64,000 bases of DNA from Aeromicrobium chenweiae (lineage in GTDB: Bacteria; Actinomycetota; Actinomycetes; Propionibacteriales; Nocardioidaceae): assembly GCF_003065605.1 (NCBI RefSeq), contig NZ_CP026952.1, positions 186,001 through 250,000 of the forward strand, read 5' to 3'. Position numbers and translations under genes: made by a program. Under the pieces are notes generated by a model. It made no database searches and was not told where the DNA came from. It saw only the letters and a program-made list of their open reading frames with translations. This document shows, piece by piece, positions 17,424 through 25,376 of this stretch (position 1 is its first letter; each line of letters starts with the position of its first letter).

Positions 17424-17510
17424 GGTGGCGTGTCCGAGCGGCCGAAGGTGCAACACTCGAAATGTTGTGTGGGTTCACGCCCACCGTGGGTTCAAATCCC
17501 ACCGCCACCG
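17424..17510 (+). tRNA. tRNA-Ser, anticodon CGA
   Basis: 87 nt. Acceptor GGTGGCG (17424-17430) pairs with CGCCACC (17503-17509), and the discriminator is G17510, as expected for serine. Anticodon stem CAACA/TGTTG encloses CTCGAAA with anticodon CGA (17458-17460). A long class II variable arm follows, and the T arm is GTGGG-TTCAAAT-CCCAC. CCA is not encoded. Confidence 0.97.
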
Positions 17511-17516
17511 CACGAT

Positions 17517-17565
17517 GAGAACCCCCGATATTCACTGGAATTGCAGTGAAGTCGGGGGTTTTCTC
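17517..17565 (+). terminator. Rho-independent terminator after tRNA-Ser
   Basis: AACCCCCGA (17520-17528) pairs with TCGGGGGTT (17552-17560). An inner stem TTCACTG/CAGTGAA (17531-17537/17544-17550) extends it, and TTTCT follows. Strong terminator for the tRNA; it may also stop the convergent TetR transcript. Confidence 0.85.
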
Positions 17566-17579
17566 GTTGGTCGACCCCG

Positions 17580-18152
17580 TCAGCCCTGCTCGCGGCTGGG
17601 CGGCGGTCCCGGTATCGCGGCCACGGCGGCCCTGGCGATGGCGAGAACCTCCTCGGCCGAGCCGCCGTCCCTGGCGCAGCCCGACATGCCGCGCAGGACG
17701 GCCACCAGGAATGACGCCAGCTCGTCCGGCCGAACGGTGGCCGGGAGCTCGCCGTCTGCGAGTCCTTGTGCGATGCGGTCCGTGAGTCGACGGTGGACGA
17801 CCGCTCGTTGTTCGGCGAGGCGGGGCTCGGTCAGCATGAGGCACCCCAGCGGTGTGCCCGTATCGGTGTGCACGCGGGCGGTGTCGTCGAGCATCGTGGC
17901 GATGGCGTCGCGGACGGTCGGGCGGGCCAGCGCGCGGTCGAGGCCCTCGCAGGTCCAACGGAAGTACAGCGCGGACGCCTCCTCGAAGAGGTTGTCCTTG
18001 TCGCCGAACGCCGCGTACAGGCTGGGCGGAGTGACGCCCATGGCCTTGGTCAACATCGCGATGGACGTCTCGTCGTAGCCGGTGCGCCAGAACTGCTCGA
18101 CGGCCGCAGCCAGCGCGGTGTCGCGGTCGAAGCTTCTCGGTCTGCCTGCCAT
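17580..18152 (-). CDS. TetR-family transcriptional regulator
   Basis: 190 residues. The N-terminal helix-turn-helix is clear (residues about 10-57: ALAAAVEQFWRTGYDETSI then GVTPPSLYAAFGDKDNLF). The C-terminal ligand domain resembles the TetR_C group seen with SDR or oxidoreductase targets. It is divergent from an SDR gene, with two near-identical operators between them, so it most likely represses itself and the SDR and responds to the SDR's substrate. Convergent with the tRNA terminator. Confidence 0.9.
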   Translation of the reverse strand: MAGRPRSFDRDTALAAAVEQFWRTGYDETSIAMLTKAMGVTPPSLYAAFGDKDNLFEEASALYFRWTCEGLDRALARPTVRDAIATMLDDTARVHTDTGTPLGCLMLTEPRLAEQRAVVHRRLTDRIAQGLADGELPATVRPDELASFLVAVLRGMSGCARDGGSAEEVLAIARAAVAAIPGPPPSREQG

Positions 18153-18166
18153 GTCTCCAGCATATC

Positions 18167-18180
18167 GTAGTGATCACTAT
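18167..18180. promoter_or_regulatory. Operator 1 for the TetR/SDR pair
   Basis: GTAGTGATCACTAT contains the perfect 12-bp palindrome TAGTGATCACTA. It lies 15 nt from the tetR start. Confidence 0.75.
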
Positions 18181-18208
18181 GGAACGTGGTACCGTGAACA
18201 CGCAATTC

Positions 18209-18222
18209 ATAGTGATCGCTAC
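18209..18222. promoter_or_regulatory. Operator 2 for the TetR/SDR pair
   Basis: ATAGTGATCGCTAC is a second copy of the operator 1 sequence, with one central mismatch to the palindrome. Centres are 42 bp apart (about four helical turns). It ends 14 nt before the SDR start, where it would block RNA polymerase. Confidence 0.7.
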
Positions 18223-18236
18223 AGAAAGAGAATCTC

Positions 18237-18953
18237 ATGCAGCTGAAGAACGCCGTGGTGCTGGTGACCGGAGCCAATCGAGGGATCGGCGCGGAGTTCG
18301 TCGCGCAGCTCAAGGAGCGCGGAGCAGCCAAGATCTACGCAGCGTCGCGCAGTGGCGCTGTCGACGTGGACGGTGTGGAGCCGATCCGGTTGGACGTCAC
18401 GGACCCCGCGCAGATCCAGGCCGCCGCCGCCGTGGCCGGCGACGTCCAGGTCCTGATCAACAACGCCGGGATCTCGAGCGGCACGTCCCTCATCTCCGGC
18501 GACGTGACGGACGTCCGGCGAGAGATGGACACGAACTTCTACGGTCCGCTCCTCATGACCCAGGCATTCGCGCCCATCCTGAAGGCCAACGGGGGAGGCG
18601 CCATCCTCAACCTCATCTCGGCGATGTCGTGGTTCACCGCGCCGGGGTCCGGCGCTTACGCCGCCTCGAAGGCGGCGGCCTGGAGCCTCACCGACAGTGC
18701 GCGGATCGAGCTCGCCGACCAGGGCACGCACGTCGTCGGGGTCCACATGGGTCTGGTGGACACGGACATGGTCGCGGGCCTGGAGGCGCCGAAGATCTCG
18801 CCAGCCACGTTGGCGGTCGCCGCCTTGGACGCCGTCGAGTCGGGTCTCGACGAGGTGCTGGCCGACGACTGGGCCAAGCTCGTGAAGTCCGGACTCACTC
18901 TCGATCCGTCGGAGCGCTACGAGCGGCTGTTCTCCTCCTTGTCCGGGAGCTGA
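18237..18953 (+). CDS. Short-chain dehydrogenase/reductase
   Basis: Classical SDR of 238 residues: cofactor loop TGANRGIG (about 11-18), NNAG (about 77-80), catalytic Ser in LISAMSWF, and YAASKAAA (YxxxK). An acidic residue is absent after the second beta strand, where SR is found, which favours NADP(H). Typical members reduce ketones or aldehydes. Controlled by the divergent TetR gene through two operators; ribosome binding site AGAAAGAG lies just upstream. Monocistronic: a stable hairpin follows. Confidence 0.9.
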   Translation: MQLKNAVVLVTGANRGIGAEFVAQLKERGAAKIYAASRSGAVDVDGVEPIRLDVTDPAQIQAAAAVAGDVQVLINNAGISSGTSLISGDVTDVRREMDTNFYGPLLMTQAFAPILKANGGGAILNLISAMSWFTAPGSGAYAASKAAAWSLTDSARIELADQGTHVVGVHMGLVDTDMVAGLEAPKISPATLAVAALDAVESGLDEVLADDWAKLVKSGLTLDPSERYERLFSSLSGS

Positions 18954-18984
18954 TCAAGATGTGAACCTTCGGGAGGTCGCGATA

Positions 18985-19017
18985 CGCGGCAGCGTGGCAC
19001 TTTGCCACGTTGCCGCG
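18985..19017. terminator. 15-bp hairpin between SDR and amino-acid dehydrogenase genes
   Basis: CGCGGCAGCGTGGCA (18985-18999), loop CTT, TGCCACGTTGCCGCG (19003-19017), one mismatch. No T-run follows directly. It lies 8 nt before the TTGACC box of the next gene, so it may end SDR transcription or take part in control of the following operon. Confidence 0.55.
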
Positions 19018-19024
19018 GCATCTC

Positions 19025-19053
19025 TTGACCGGTGTGCCACCACTGCCCATGAT
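19025..19053 (+). promoter_or_regulatory. Promoter of the branched-chain amino-acid operon
   Basis: TTGACC (19025-19030), 17-nt spacer, CATGAT (19048-19053). Spacing is ideal and both boxes are near consensus. About 90 nt of leader follow before the dehydrogenase ATG. Confidence 0.55.
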
Positions 19054-19147
19054 CTTGGTAGCAGATTGGCGGTGCGATCCACCGGCAGTCGATCCAGATG
19101 CGACGTGGCCCACCGGCTCCGTCCTCGACATGAAATGAGCTGATCGC

Positions 19148-20242
19148 ATGTCCGTCGACGTTCTCACCCACGATGTCTCACCCGACAGGGTCTTCGACCG
19201 GACCGATGAGCTGGCCGACGCCGGCCACGAGCAGGTCGTGTTCTGCCGCGACGTGGAGACCGGCCTCCGGGCCATCATCAGCATCCACGACACGACGCTC
19301 GGTCCCGCCCTCGGCGGCACGCGCTTCTTCCCCTACCGGTCAGAGGCCGAGGCCCTGACCGACGGGCTGCGCCTGGCCCAGGGCATGACGTTCAAGGCCG
19401 CCGCCGCGGGGATGCCCCTCGGTGGTGGCAAGGCGGTCATCATCGGCGATCCCCGCACGCTCAAGACGCCCGAGCTGCTGAGGGCCTACGGGCGGTTCAT
19501 CGACACCCTCGGAGGGCGCTACATCAGCGCAGCCGACGTCGGCACGACCTCGGACGACCTCGACGTCATCGGCCAGAGCACCCGCCACATCGTCGGCCGC
19601 ACCACCGCCGCGGGAGGCTCGGGGGACAGCGGGTTCTCCACGGCGTACGGCGTGTTCTGCGCTATGCAGGCCGCCGCCCGGCTCACCTGGGGCGCGGACG
19701 GTCTGACCGGACGGACGGTCGGCGTCGAGGGGGCGGGCAAGGTCGGGGTGCACCTGATCGGCCTGCTCGCCGAGCAGGGTGCGTCCGTCGTGGTGTCGGA
19801 CCCGTACGGCCCCGCGCTGGACCGTGTCCGAGACCTCTACGACGACGTCAGGACGGCCGACTCGGTCATCGACCTGCCCGTGGACGTGTACGCGCCCTGC
19901 GCCCTCGGTGCGACGCTCACGCCCGCGACGGTCGCGGCCCTCTCGGCCCAGGTCGTGTGCGGGGCGGCCAACAACCAGCTGCTCACCACCGAGGTGGGCG
20001 AGGCGCTCCGCCACCGGGGCATCACCTGGGTGCCCGACTTCGTCGCGAACGCGGGCGGCCTGATCCAGGTCGGCAGCGAGCTGCAGGACAAGACCGAGGA
20101 GCAGGTCCTCGCGGGTGTCGAGCGGATCGGGACGACGGTCTCGGAGATCCTCACGACGGCGACCGACCACGACGTGTCGACGAGCGCCGCGGCCCTCGCG
20201 GTCGTGCGCTCCCGCCTCGACGCGGCCCGCACCGGCCGCTAG
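19148..20242 (+). CDS. Leucine/valine dehydrogenase (Glu/Leu/Phe/Val dehydrogenase family)
   Basis: 364 residues; oxidatively deaminates a branched-chain amino acid with NAD+ to its 2-oxo acid. Substrate-binding and catalytic lysines K83 (GMTFKAAAAG) and K95 (PLGGGKAVI) are in place, and the Rossmann loop GVEGAGKVGVHL lies near 194. Directly followed by E1alpha, E1beta and E2 of a 2-oxo-acid dehydrogenase complex, which identifies the pathway as Val/Leu/Ile breakdown. It could supply branched starter units for membrane lipids. Val versus Leu preference cannot be told from sequence. Confidence 0.92.
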   Translation: MSVDVLTHDVSPDRVFDRTDELADAGHEQVVFCRDVETGLRAIISIHDTTLGPALGGTRFFPYRSEAEALTDGLRLAQGMTFKAAAAGMPLGGGKAVIIGDPRTLKTPELLRAYGRFIDTLGGRYISAADVGTTSDDLDVIGQSTRHIVGRTTAAGGSGDSGFSTAYGVFCAMQAAARLTWGADGLTGRTVGVEGAGKVGVHLIGLLAEQGASVVVSDPYGPALDRVRDLYDDVRTADSVIDLPVDVYAPCALGATLTPATVAALSAQVVCGAANNQLLTTEVGEALRHRGITWVPDFVANAGGLIQVGSELQDKTEEQVLAGVERIGTTVSEILTTATDHDVSTSAAALAVVRSRLDAARTGR

Positions 20243-20325
20243 CACCTCCGCGCCACCACCTGCCGACCCATCCGACGGGCCGGAGGTCACCCCTTCCTAC
20301 CGCCCGCCGGCGAAGGAGAACGCCC

Positions 20326-21435
20326 ATGTCATCTGCAGTCAACGAGCACGTCCAGGACCTCGCGTCGCTGCGTCAGGGACAGCCGATGTTCCAGCTGATC
20401 GGCCCGGACGGAACGCTGACCGACGCCGGCGCGTCGATCGGCGTCTCGGTCGAGCTCGCGCAGGAGCTGCACCGCGACATGGTGCTGGCGCGGCGTCTGG
20501 ACCAGGAGGCGCTGGCCCTGCAGCGGCAGGGAGAGCTGAGCCTGTGGCTGATGAGCTGGGGGCAGGAGGCCGCCCAGGTCGGATCCGTCCGTGCGCTCCG
20601 GCCCACCGACATGGTCTTCCCGAGCTATCGCGAGCACGCCGCGGCCCTGTGCCGGGGCATCTCGCCCGCGGACCTGATGCGCCAGTGGAAGGGCGCCGCG
20701 CACTCCGGATGGAACCCGGCCGAGTCGCGGTTCCACATCTACTCCCTGGTGCTGGGCACGCAGACGCTGCACGCGACGGGCTACGCCGCCGGTGCCGCCA
20801 TGGAGGGCAGCGACGAGGTCGTCGCGACCTACTTCGGTGACGGTGCCGCGAGCCAGGGCGACGTCAACGAGGCGTTGAACTGGGCCGCGGCCGGCTCGCT
20901 GCCCGTGCTGTTCTTCTGCCAGAACAACCAGTGGGCCATCTCCACCCCGACCGCGACGCAGATGCGGACACCGCTGCACGTGCGCGCCGCCGGCTTCGGC
21001 CTGGACGCGTTCCACGTGGACGGCAACGACGTGATGGCCGTGCACGCCATCACCTCCCTGGCCGCCGAGCGCATCCGGGACGGTGGCGGGCCGGCGCTGG
21101 TCGAGGCGCAGACGTACCGGTTCGGCGGCCACAGCAGCTCCGACGATCCCCAGCGCTACCGCTCCGCGGACGACGTCGCCGCGTGGCAGCTGCGCGATCC
21201 CCTGGTCCGCAGCGAGGCGTTCCTCCGTTCCTCGGGGGTCGACGAGGCCTACTTCACGGATCTGGCCGAGGAGGCCGGCGACTTCGCGGCGTCCGTGCGC
21301 ACCGCGTGCCGCTCGATCACCGGCGCCGCCCTGGAATCGGTGTTCGATGCGGTCTACGCCGAGCCGCACCCCGGAATGACCGCGGAACGGGCGGCGCACC
21401 TGGCGCACGCGGCCTCCTACGGATCGGAGAACTGA
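20326..21435 (+). CDS. Branched-chain 2-oxo-acid dehydrogenase E1 component, alpha subunit
   Basis: 369 residues; thiamine-diphosphate enzyme that decarboxylates the 2-oxo acid together with the beta subunit. The TPP motif runs from GDGAASQGDVNEA (171-183) to the N-N pair at 200-201. YRFGGHSSSDDPQRYR, the phosphorylation-loop region, is conserved. The ATG at 20326 follows GAAGGAGAA. Gene order after a Leu/Val dehydrogenase and before E1beta and E2 argues for a branched-chain complex rather than pyruvate dehydrogenase. The beta gene starts 1 nt after the stop. Confidence 0.92.
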   Translation: MSSAVNEHVQDLASLRQGQPMFQLIGPDGTLTDAGASIGVSVELAQELHRDMVLARRLDQEALALQRQGELSLWLMSWGQEAAQVGSVRALRPTDMVFPSYREHAAALCRGISPADLMRQWKGAAHSGWNPAESRFHIYSLVLGTQTLHATGYAAGAAMEGSDEVVATYFGDGAASQGDVNEALNWAAAGSLPVLFFCQNNQWAISTPTATQMRTPLHVRAAGFGLDAFHVDGNDVMAVHAITSLAAERIRDGGGPALVEAQTYRFGGHSSSDDPQRYRSADDVAAWQLRDPLVRSEAFLRSSGVDEAYFTDLAEEAGDFAASVRTACRSITGAALESVFDAVYAEPHPGMTAERAAHLAHAASYGSEN

Positions 21436-21436
21436 C

Positions 21437-22408
21437 ATGGCGACCATGACGCTCGGCGGGGCGATCAACGCGGGCCTGCGCGCGGCGATGGAGGCGGACG
21501 ACCGGGTCGTCGTCATGGGCGAGGACGTCGGCGTCCTCGGCGGCGTCTTCCGCGTGACCGACGGGCTCCACAAGGACTTCGGCCCGGCCCGGGTCGTGGA
21601 CACCCCGCTGGCCGAGTCGGGCATCGTGGGCACTGCGATCGGGCTCGCCCTCCGCGGCTACCGGCCGGTCTGCGAGATCCAGTTCGACGGCTTCGTCTAC
21701 CCCGCGTTCGACCAGATCGTGAGCCAGCTCGCGAAGATGCGGGCACGCTCGGGCGGCCTGCTGTCGTTGCCGGTCGTCATCCGCATCCCCGTCGGAGGTG
21801 GCATCGGCGCGGTCGAGCACCACAGCGAGTCGAACGAGGCGTACTTCGCGCACACCGCGGGCCTTCGGGTGGTGTCGTGCTCGAACCCCGACGACGCCTT
21901 CCACATGATCCAGCAGGCCATCGCGTCGGACGACCCGGTCATCTTCTACGAGCCGAAGCGCCGCTACTGGGACAAGGCCGAGGTGTCGGAGCACCCCGCC
22001 CACGACCTCCACGCCGCGGCCGTGCTCCGCCCCGGGACGGACTGCACGCTCGTCGCCCACGGCCCGACCGTCACCACAGCACTCGCTGCTGCCGCGGCCG
22101 CTGAGGAGGACGGCTTCTCGGTCGGTGTGGTCGACCTGCGGTCGATCTCCCCGCTCGACCTGGTCACGCTGCGCCGGGAGGCGTCCGCGTCGGGCCGGGT
22201 CGTCGTGGTCCACGAGGCGTCAACCTTCGCCGGCATCGGCGCCGAGATCGCGGCGGCCATCACCGAGTCGTGCTTCTACGACCTGCAGGCGCCCGTCCTG
22301 CGGGTGGGCGCCTACAACGTGCCGTACCCGCCGGCATCCGTCGAGGACGACTTCCTGCCCGACGTCGACCGTCTCCTCGAGGCCGTCGACCAGAGCCTCC
22401 ACTTCTAG
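21437..22408 (+). CDS. Branched-chain 2-oxo-acid dehydrogenase E1 component, beta subunit
   Basis: 323 residues, usual length. Transketolase-like pyrimidine domain with VMGEDVGVLGGVFRVTDGL (about 25-43), DTPLAESGIVGTAIGLA (about 55-71) and the His-containing stretch GAVEHHSESNEAYFAHT (about 119-135), then the C-terminal transketolase domain (from about 200). Forms the alpha2beta2 E1 with the preceding gene product. Confidence 0.93.
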   Translation: MATMTLGGAINAGLRAAMEADDRVVVMGEDVGVLGGVFRVTDGLHKDFGPARVVDTPLAESGIVGTAIGLALRGYRPVCEIQFDGFVYPAFDQIVSQLAKMRARSGGLLSLPVVIRIPVGGGIGAVEHHSESNEAYFAHTAGLRVVSCSNPDDAFHMIQQAIASDDPVIFYEPKRRYWDKAEVSEHPAHDLHAAAVLRPGTDCTLVAHGPTVTTALAAAAAAEEDGFSVGVVDLRSISPLDLVTLRREASASGRVVVVHEASTFAGIGAEIAAAITESCFYDLQAPVLRVGAYNVPYPPASVEDDFLPDVDRLLEAVDQSLHF

Positions 22409-22422
22409 AGAGCGAGCAGACC

Positions 22423-23691
22423 ATGTTCGAGTTCGCCCTGCCCGACGTCGGCGAAGGCCTGACCGAGGCCGAGATCGTCACCTGGCACGTCGTCGTCGGG
22501 GAGTCGGTCGAGATCAACGACACCCTGGTCGAGATCGAGACCGCCAAGTCGATCGTCGAGCTGCCGTCGCCGGCGGCCGGCACCATCGTCGCCGTCCACG
22601 TCGACACAGGTACGACCGTCGACGTCGGCACCGTGCTGATCAGCATCGAGGACGGTGTCTCCGCGCCGGTGGCACCGCCGCCCCCGACCGCGGAGCGCGA
22701 GGAAGAGCCTCTGGTTCTCGTCGGCAAGGCACCCACCGACGCCGCTCCCCGCCGCCGACGCCTGCGGGCCCGCGAGGACGGGGCGCCGGCGGTGGCCACC
22801 GCCGTGGTGCCGCCGCCGGAGCGGACGTCAGCCGGCCGCGGGAGGACGAAGCCGCCCGTGCGCCTCCTGGCGAAGCAGCTCGGCGTCGACCTCTCGACCG
22901 TCACACCGTCGTCGGGCGACCTCATCACCCGTGGCGACGTGGAGGCCGCAGCAACCGGCGGTCAGCCGGTCGCGCAGGTGCCGGCGACGGGTCGGGAGAC
23001 CAGGGTGCCGATCAAGGGCGTCCGCAAGGCGACGGCGGCCGCGATGACCCGGTCCGCGTTCACCGCCCCGCACGTCACGGAGTGGCTGACCGTCGACGTC
23101 ACCCGCACCATGGACATGGTCCGCCGGTTGAAGGCCGACCGTGCCTGGAACGGGGTCCGCCTGACGCCGCTGGTGTTCGTCGCTCGCGCGTTCCTGCTCG
23201 CGATCCGCCGCTTCCCCGACATCAACGCCCGCTGGGACGAGGACGCACAGGAGATCGTCCTGCAGCACTACGTGAACCTCGGCATCGCCGCGGCCACCCC
23301 GCGCGGGCTCATGGTGCCCAACATCAAGGACAGCCACACGCTCGACCTGGCCGGCCTGGCCCACGCCCTCGACGATCTGGTCCAGACGGCGAGGGCCGGC
23401 AGGACCTCGCCGGAGCAGATGTCCCACGGCACCGTCACGATCACCAACATCGGCGCCTTGGGCGTGGACGCCGGCACGCCGATCCTCAACCCCGGCGAGT
23501 CCGCGATCCTCGCGTTCGGCGCGGTGCGGGAGATGCCGTGGGTCGTCGACGGCGAGGTCGTGGTCCGTCAGGTCACCCAGCTCGCGATGTCGTTCGACCA
23601 CCGTCTCGTCGACGGCGAGCTGGGGTCGAACGTCCTGGCCGAGGTGGGTCGGCTGCTGAGCGATCCGGGGGAGACCTTCCTGTACGTGTGA
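22423..23691 (+). CDS. 2-oxo-acid dehydrogenase E2 (dihydrolipoyl acyltransferase)
   Basis: 422 residues in classic order: one lipoyl domain (1-77) with lipoyl lysine K42 in EIETAKSIVELPSP, a Pro/Glu-rich linker, a peripheral subunit-binding domain (about 144-176), a second linker, and the catalytic domain ending in the HxxxDG motif H393-R-L-V-D397-G398. Transfers the acyl group to CoA. A separate E3 gene is absent from the operon, so a housekeeping lipoamide dehydrogenase must serve. The operon ends at a strong hairpin. A lipoate ligase lies 3 kb away. Confidence 0.94.
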   Translation: MFEFALPDVGEGLTEAEIVTWHVVVGESVEINDTLVEIETAKSIVELPSPAAGTIVAVHVDTGTTVDVGTVLISIEDGVSAPVAPPPPTAEREEEPLVLVGKAPTDAAPRRRRLRAREDGAPAVATAVVPPPERTSAGRGRTKPPVRLLAKQLGVDLSTVTPSSGDLITRGDVEAAATGGQPVAQVPATGRETRVPIKGVRKATAAAMTRSAFTAPHVTEWLTVDVTRTMDMVRRLKADRAWNGVRLTPLVFVARAFLLAIRRFPDINARWDEDAQEIVLQHYVNLGIAAATPRGLMVPNIKDSHTLDLAGLAHALDDLVQTARAGRTSPEQMSHGTVTITNIGALGVDAGTPILNPGESAILAFGAVREMPWVVDGEVVVRQVTQLAMSFDHRLVDGELGSNVLAEVGRLLSDPGETFLYV

Positions 23692-23700
23692 GCGTGACGC

Positions 23701-23738
23701 ACGCAGGGCCGACCGGAACGATCCGGTCGGCCCTGCGT
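23701..23738. terminator. Bidirectional 17-bp perfect hairpin
   Basis: Arms 23701-23717 and 23722-23738 (core GCAGGGCCGACCGGA) pair perfectly around the loop ACGA, midway between the convergent E2 and hydrolase genes. No T-run; shared terminator. Confidence 0.75.
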
Positions 23739-23749
23739 GGGTGGTGCGG

Positions 23750-24580
23750 TCAGCGAACCGTGCGCGCGGCGCGCTCGATCAGGTCCGTCACGGCTGACGG
23801 GTGGCTGACGAGCGAGGCGTGGGACGCCTTGATCTCGACGGTCGTGGCGTGCATCCGCTTGGCCATGAACCGCTGGAGCTCGGGCGCGATGGCCTGGTCC
23901 TGGGTTCCCACGAGGTACCACGACGGGATGCTCCTCCACGCCGGTGTGGAGATCTTGCCGGTCAGTGCGGACGCGTCGGTGGCGCGCTGCGTCGCCGCCA
24001 TCAGGTCCGCGGTGCCCTTCGGGACATCGCCCGCGAACGCCGCCCGGAAGCCCTTGCGGTCCAGGTAGATCTCGGTCGACTGCGTTCCGTCCGGGTTCGT
24101 GATCGCCACGGGGACCACGGGCAGGGGAGGCGTCGGGTGCGTCAGCGGCTTCTCCAGGAGCGAGCTGATGCTCTCGCCGGCGTCGGGCGCGAACCCGGCG
24201 ATGTAGACGAGGCCCTTCACGTTCTTGTTGCCGGTCGCCGCCTCGGTGATGACGTCGCCGCCGTAGGAGTGTCCGGCCAGGATGACAGGGCCCTTGATGG
24301 TGCTGAGGAGGCCGCGGAGGCTGGCCACGTCCTGCGGCAGGCCGCGCAGCGGGTTCGGGGCGGCCACGACGTCGTACCCGTCGTGCGACAGGCGCTTGAC
24401 CACGCCGTTCCAGGACGAGGCGTCGGCCCACGCGCCGTGCTCGAGCACGATGGTCGGCTTCGCGGACGGGGCGGGGTGCTTCGGCTCGGCCTGCGCCGAG
24501 TTGACGCCGACGATGCCGACGGCGGCCACGGCGGCGACAGCGGCGATGGTGACGTTCCGGGCCTTGCGAGATGTCTTCAT
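23750..24580 (-). CDS. Secreted alpha/beta hydrolase
   Basis: 276 residues. A signal peptide (KARNVTIAAVAAVAAVGIVG followed by NSAQA) points to export. The mature part is an alpha/beta hydrolase with the HGAWADASSW oxyanion region, nucleophile GHSYGG (about 112-117), an Asp in YLVGTQDQAI and catalytic His in KASHASLVSHP. This is the subgroup often annotated as an esterase or haloperoxidase-like hydrolase. I chose the ATG at 24580 with AAGGAAG upstream; an upstream in-frame start would add a polar stretch before the signal peptide. Divergent from a TetR gene through two operators. Confidence 0.87.
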   Translation of the reverse strand: MKTSRKARNVTIAAVAAVAAVGIVGVNSAQAEPKHPAPSAKPTIVLEHGAWADASSWNGVVKRLSHDGYDVVAAPNPLRGLPQDVASLRGLLSTIKGPVILAGHSYGGDVITEAATGNKNVKGLVYIAGFAPDAGESISSLLEKPLTHPTPPLPVVPVAITNPDGTQSTEIYLDRKGFRAAFAGDVPKGTADLMAATQRATDASALTGKISTPAWRSIPSWYLVGTQDQAIAPELQRFMAKRMHATTVEIKASHASLVSHPSAVTDLIERAARTVR

Positions 24581-24618
24581 GGTCTTCCTTGCGTTCGATG
24601 GGTGATGTCCTGTTTTTC

Positions 24619-24638
24619 TAGACAGACAGGTCTGTCTA
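24619..24638. promoter_or_regulatory. Operator 1 (hydrolase side)
   Basis: TAGACAGACAGGTCTGTCTA, near-perfect palindrome. Its complement shares AGACAGACCTGTCTGTCT with operator 2. Located 38 nt upstream of the hydrolase start. Confidence 0.75.
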
Positions 24639-24670
24639 CTCGACGATGACACCTCGGAGGAGGGTTGTCA

Positions 24671-24688
24671 AGACAGACCTGTCTGTCT
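24671..24688. promoter_or_regulatory. Operator 2 (tetR side)
   Basis: AGACAGACCTGTCTGTCT, the same 18-bp site as operator 1 on the other strand, ending 7 nt before the TAGAAT -10 box of tetR. It therefore lies over the spacer and -35 region and should mediate autorepression. Confidence 0.75.
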
Positions 24689-24695
24689 GTCCTGC

Positions 24696-24701
24696 TAGAA
24701 T
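24696..24701 (+). promoter_or_regulatory. -10 box of a leaderless tetR promoter
   Basis: TAGAAT, 6 nt before the ATG at 24708. No ribosome binding site precedes the start, so the transcript is probably leaderless. Confidence 0.5.
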
Positions 24702-24707
24702 GGTGTG

Positions 24708-25292
24708 ATGACGACGACAGCGGCCCGTCCCTCCGACGCGAGGGACCGCCTTCTCCGCACCGCGGGTGAGCTCTTCTACGCCGAGGGCATCAACACCGTC
24801 GGCGTCGATCGGGTGGTGGCCGAGGCCAAGGTCACGAAGGCGACGTTCTACCGGCACTTCCCGAGCAAGGAAGACCTGGTCGTGGCCTATCTGGAGTCGG
24901 TCGACGAGCAGTTCCGGCAGTGGTTCGACCAGCTGGCCGTCGAGCACCCCGACCCGGCCGAGCGGCTGCGGGCGTTCTTCGAGGGCATAGCGACGTACCT
25001 GTGCGGGCCGGACTTCCGCGGCTGCCACTTCATCAATGCGGGCGCGGAGGACGCTCGGAAGGACTCGCGCCCCCGACGCGCGGTCGCCCGCCACCGCGAG
25101 TGGTTCCGCACGACGGTGCGCGAGACGCTGCGCGAAGCAGGAGTCGACCGTGCCGACGCGGTGGGCGATCAGCTGGTCGCGCTGCGGGACGGAGCGATGG
25201 TCGAGGGCTACCTGGAGTCCCCGGAGTTCGCGGGCACGGTGTTGATGAAGGGCTTCGACATGACGGTCGGCAACCCTGCGCTCCTGGGCTGA
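24708..25292 (+). CDS. TetR/AcrR-family transcriptional regulator
   Basis: 194 residues. HTH at about 10-58 (LFYAEGINTVGVDRVVAEA then TKATFYRHFPSKEDLV). The C-terminal region (HFINAGAEDARKDSRPRRAV) resembles TetR_C domains of regulators that control hydrolase or redox genes. Divergent from the secreted hydrolase and flanked by two copies of an 18-bp operator, so it probably controls both genes. The start is ATG 24708, although a GTG lies directly before it in frame; the promoter position suggests a leaderless message. Confidence 0.9.
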   Translation: MTTTAARPSDARDRLLRTAGELFYAEGINTVGVDRVVAEAKVTKATFYRHFPSKEDLVVAYLESVDEQFRQWFDQLAVEHPDPAERLRAFFEGIATYLCGPDFRGCHFINAGAEDARKDSRPRRAVARHREWFRTTVRETLREAGVDRADAVGDQLVALRDGAMVEGYLESPEFAGTVLMKGFDMTVGNPALLG

Positions 25293-25376
25293 GCAACCGC
25301 GTCTCCCGAACGGTGTGAGGTCGGGGGTGCTGGGTACGAGACCTGGAGTCCCTCCCCGAATGAAATCGGAGCTCCC

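Noticed and set aside
17424-17510. tRNA-Ser as integration site of an island
   Set aside because: No duplicated 3' end of the tRNA and no integrase within the window; the foreign-looking block starts 34 kb away.
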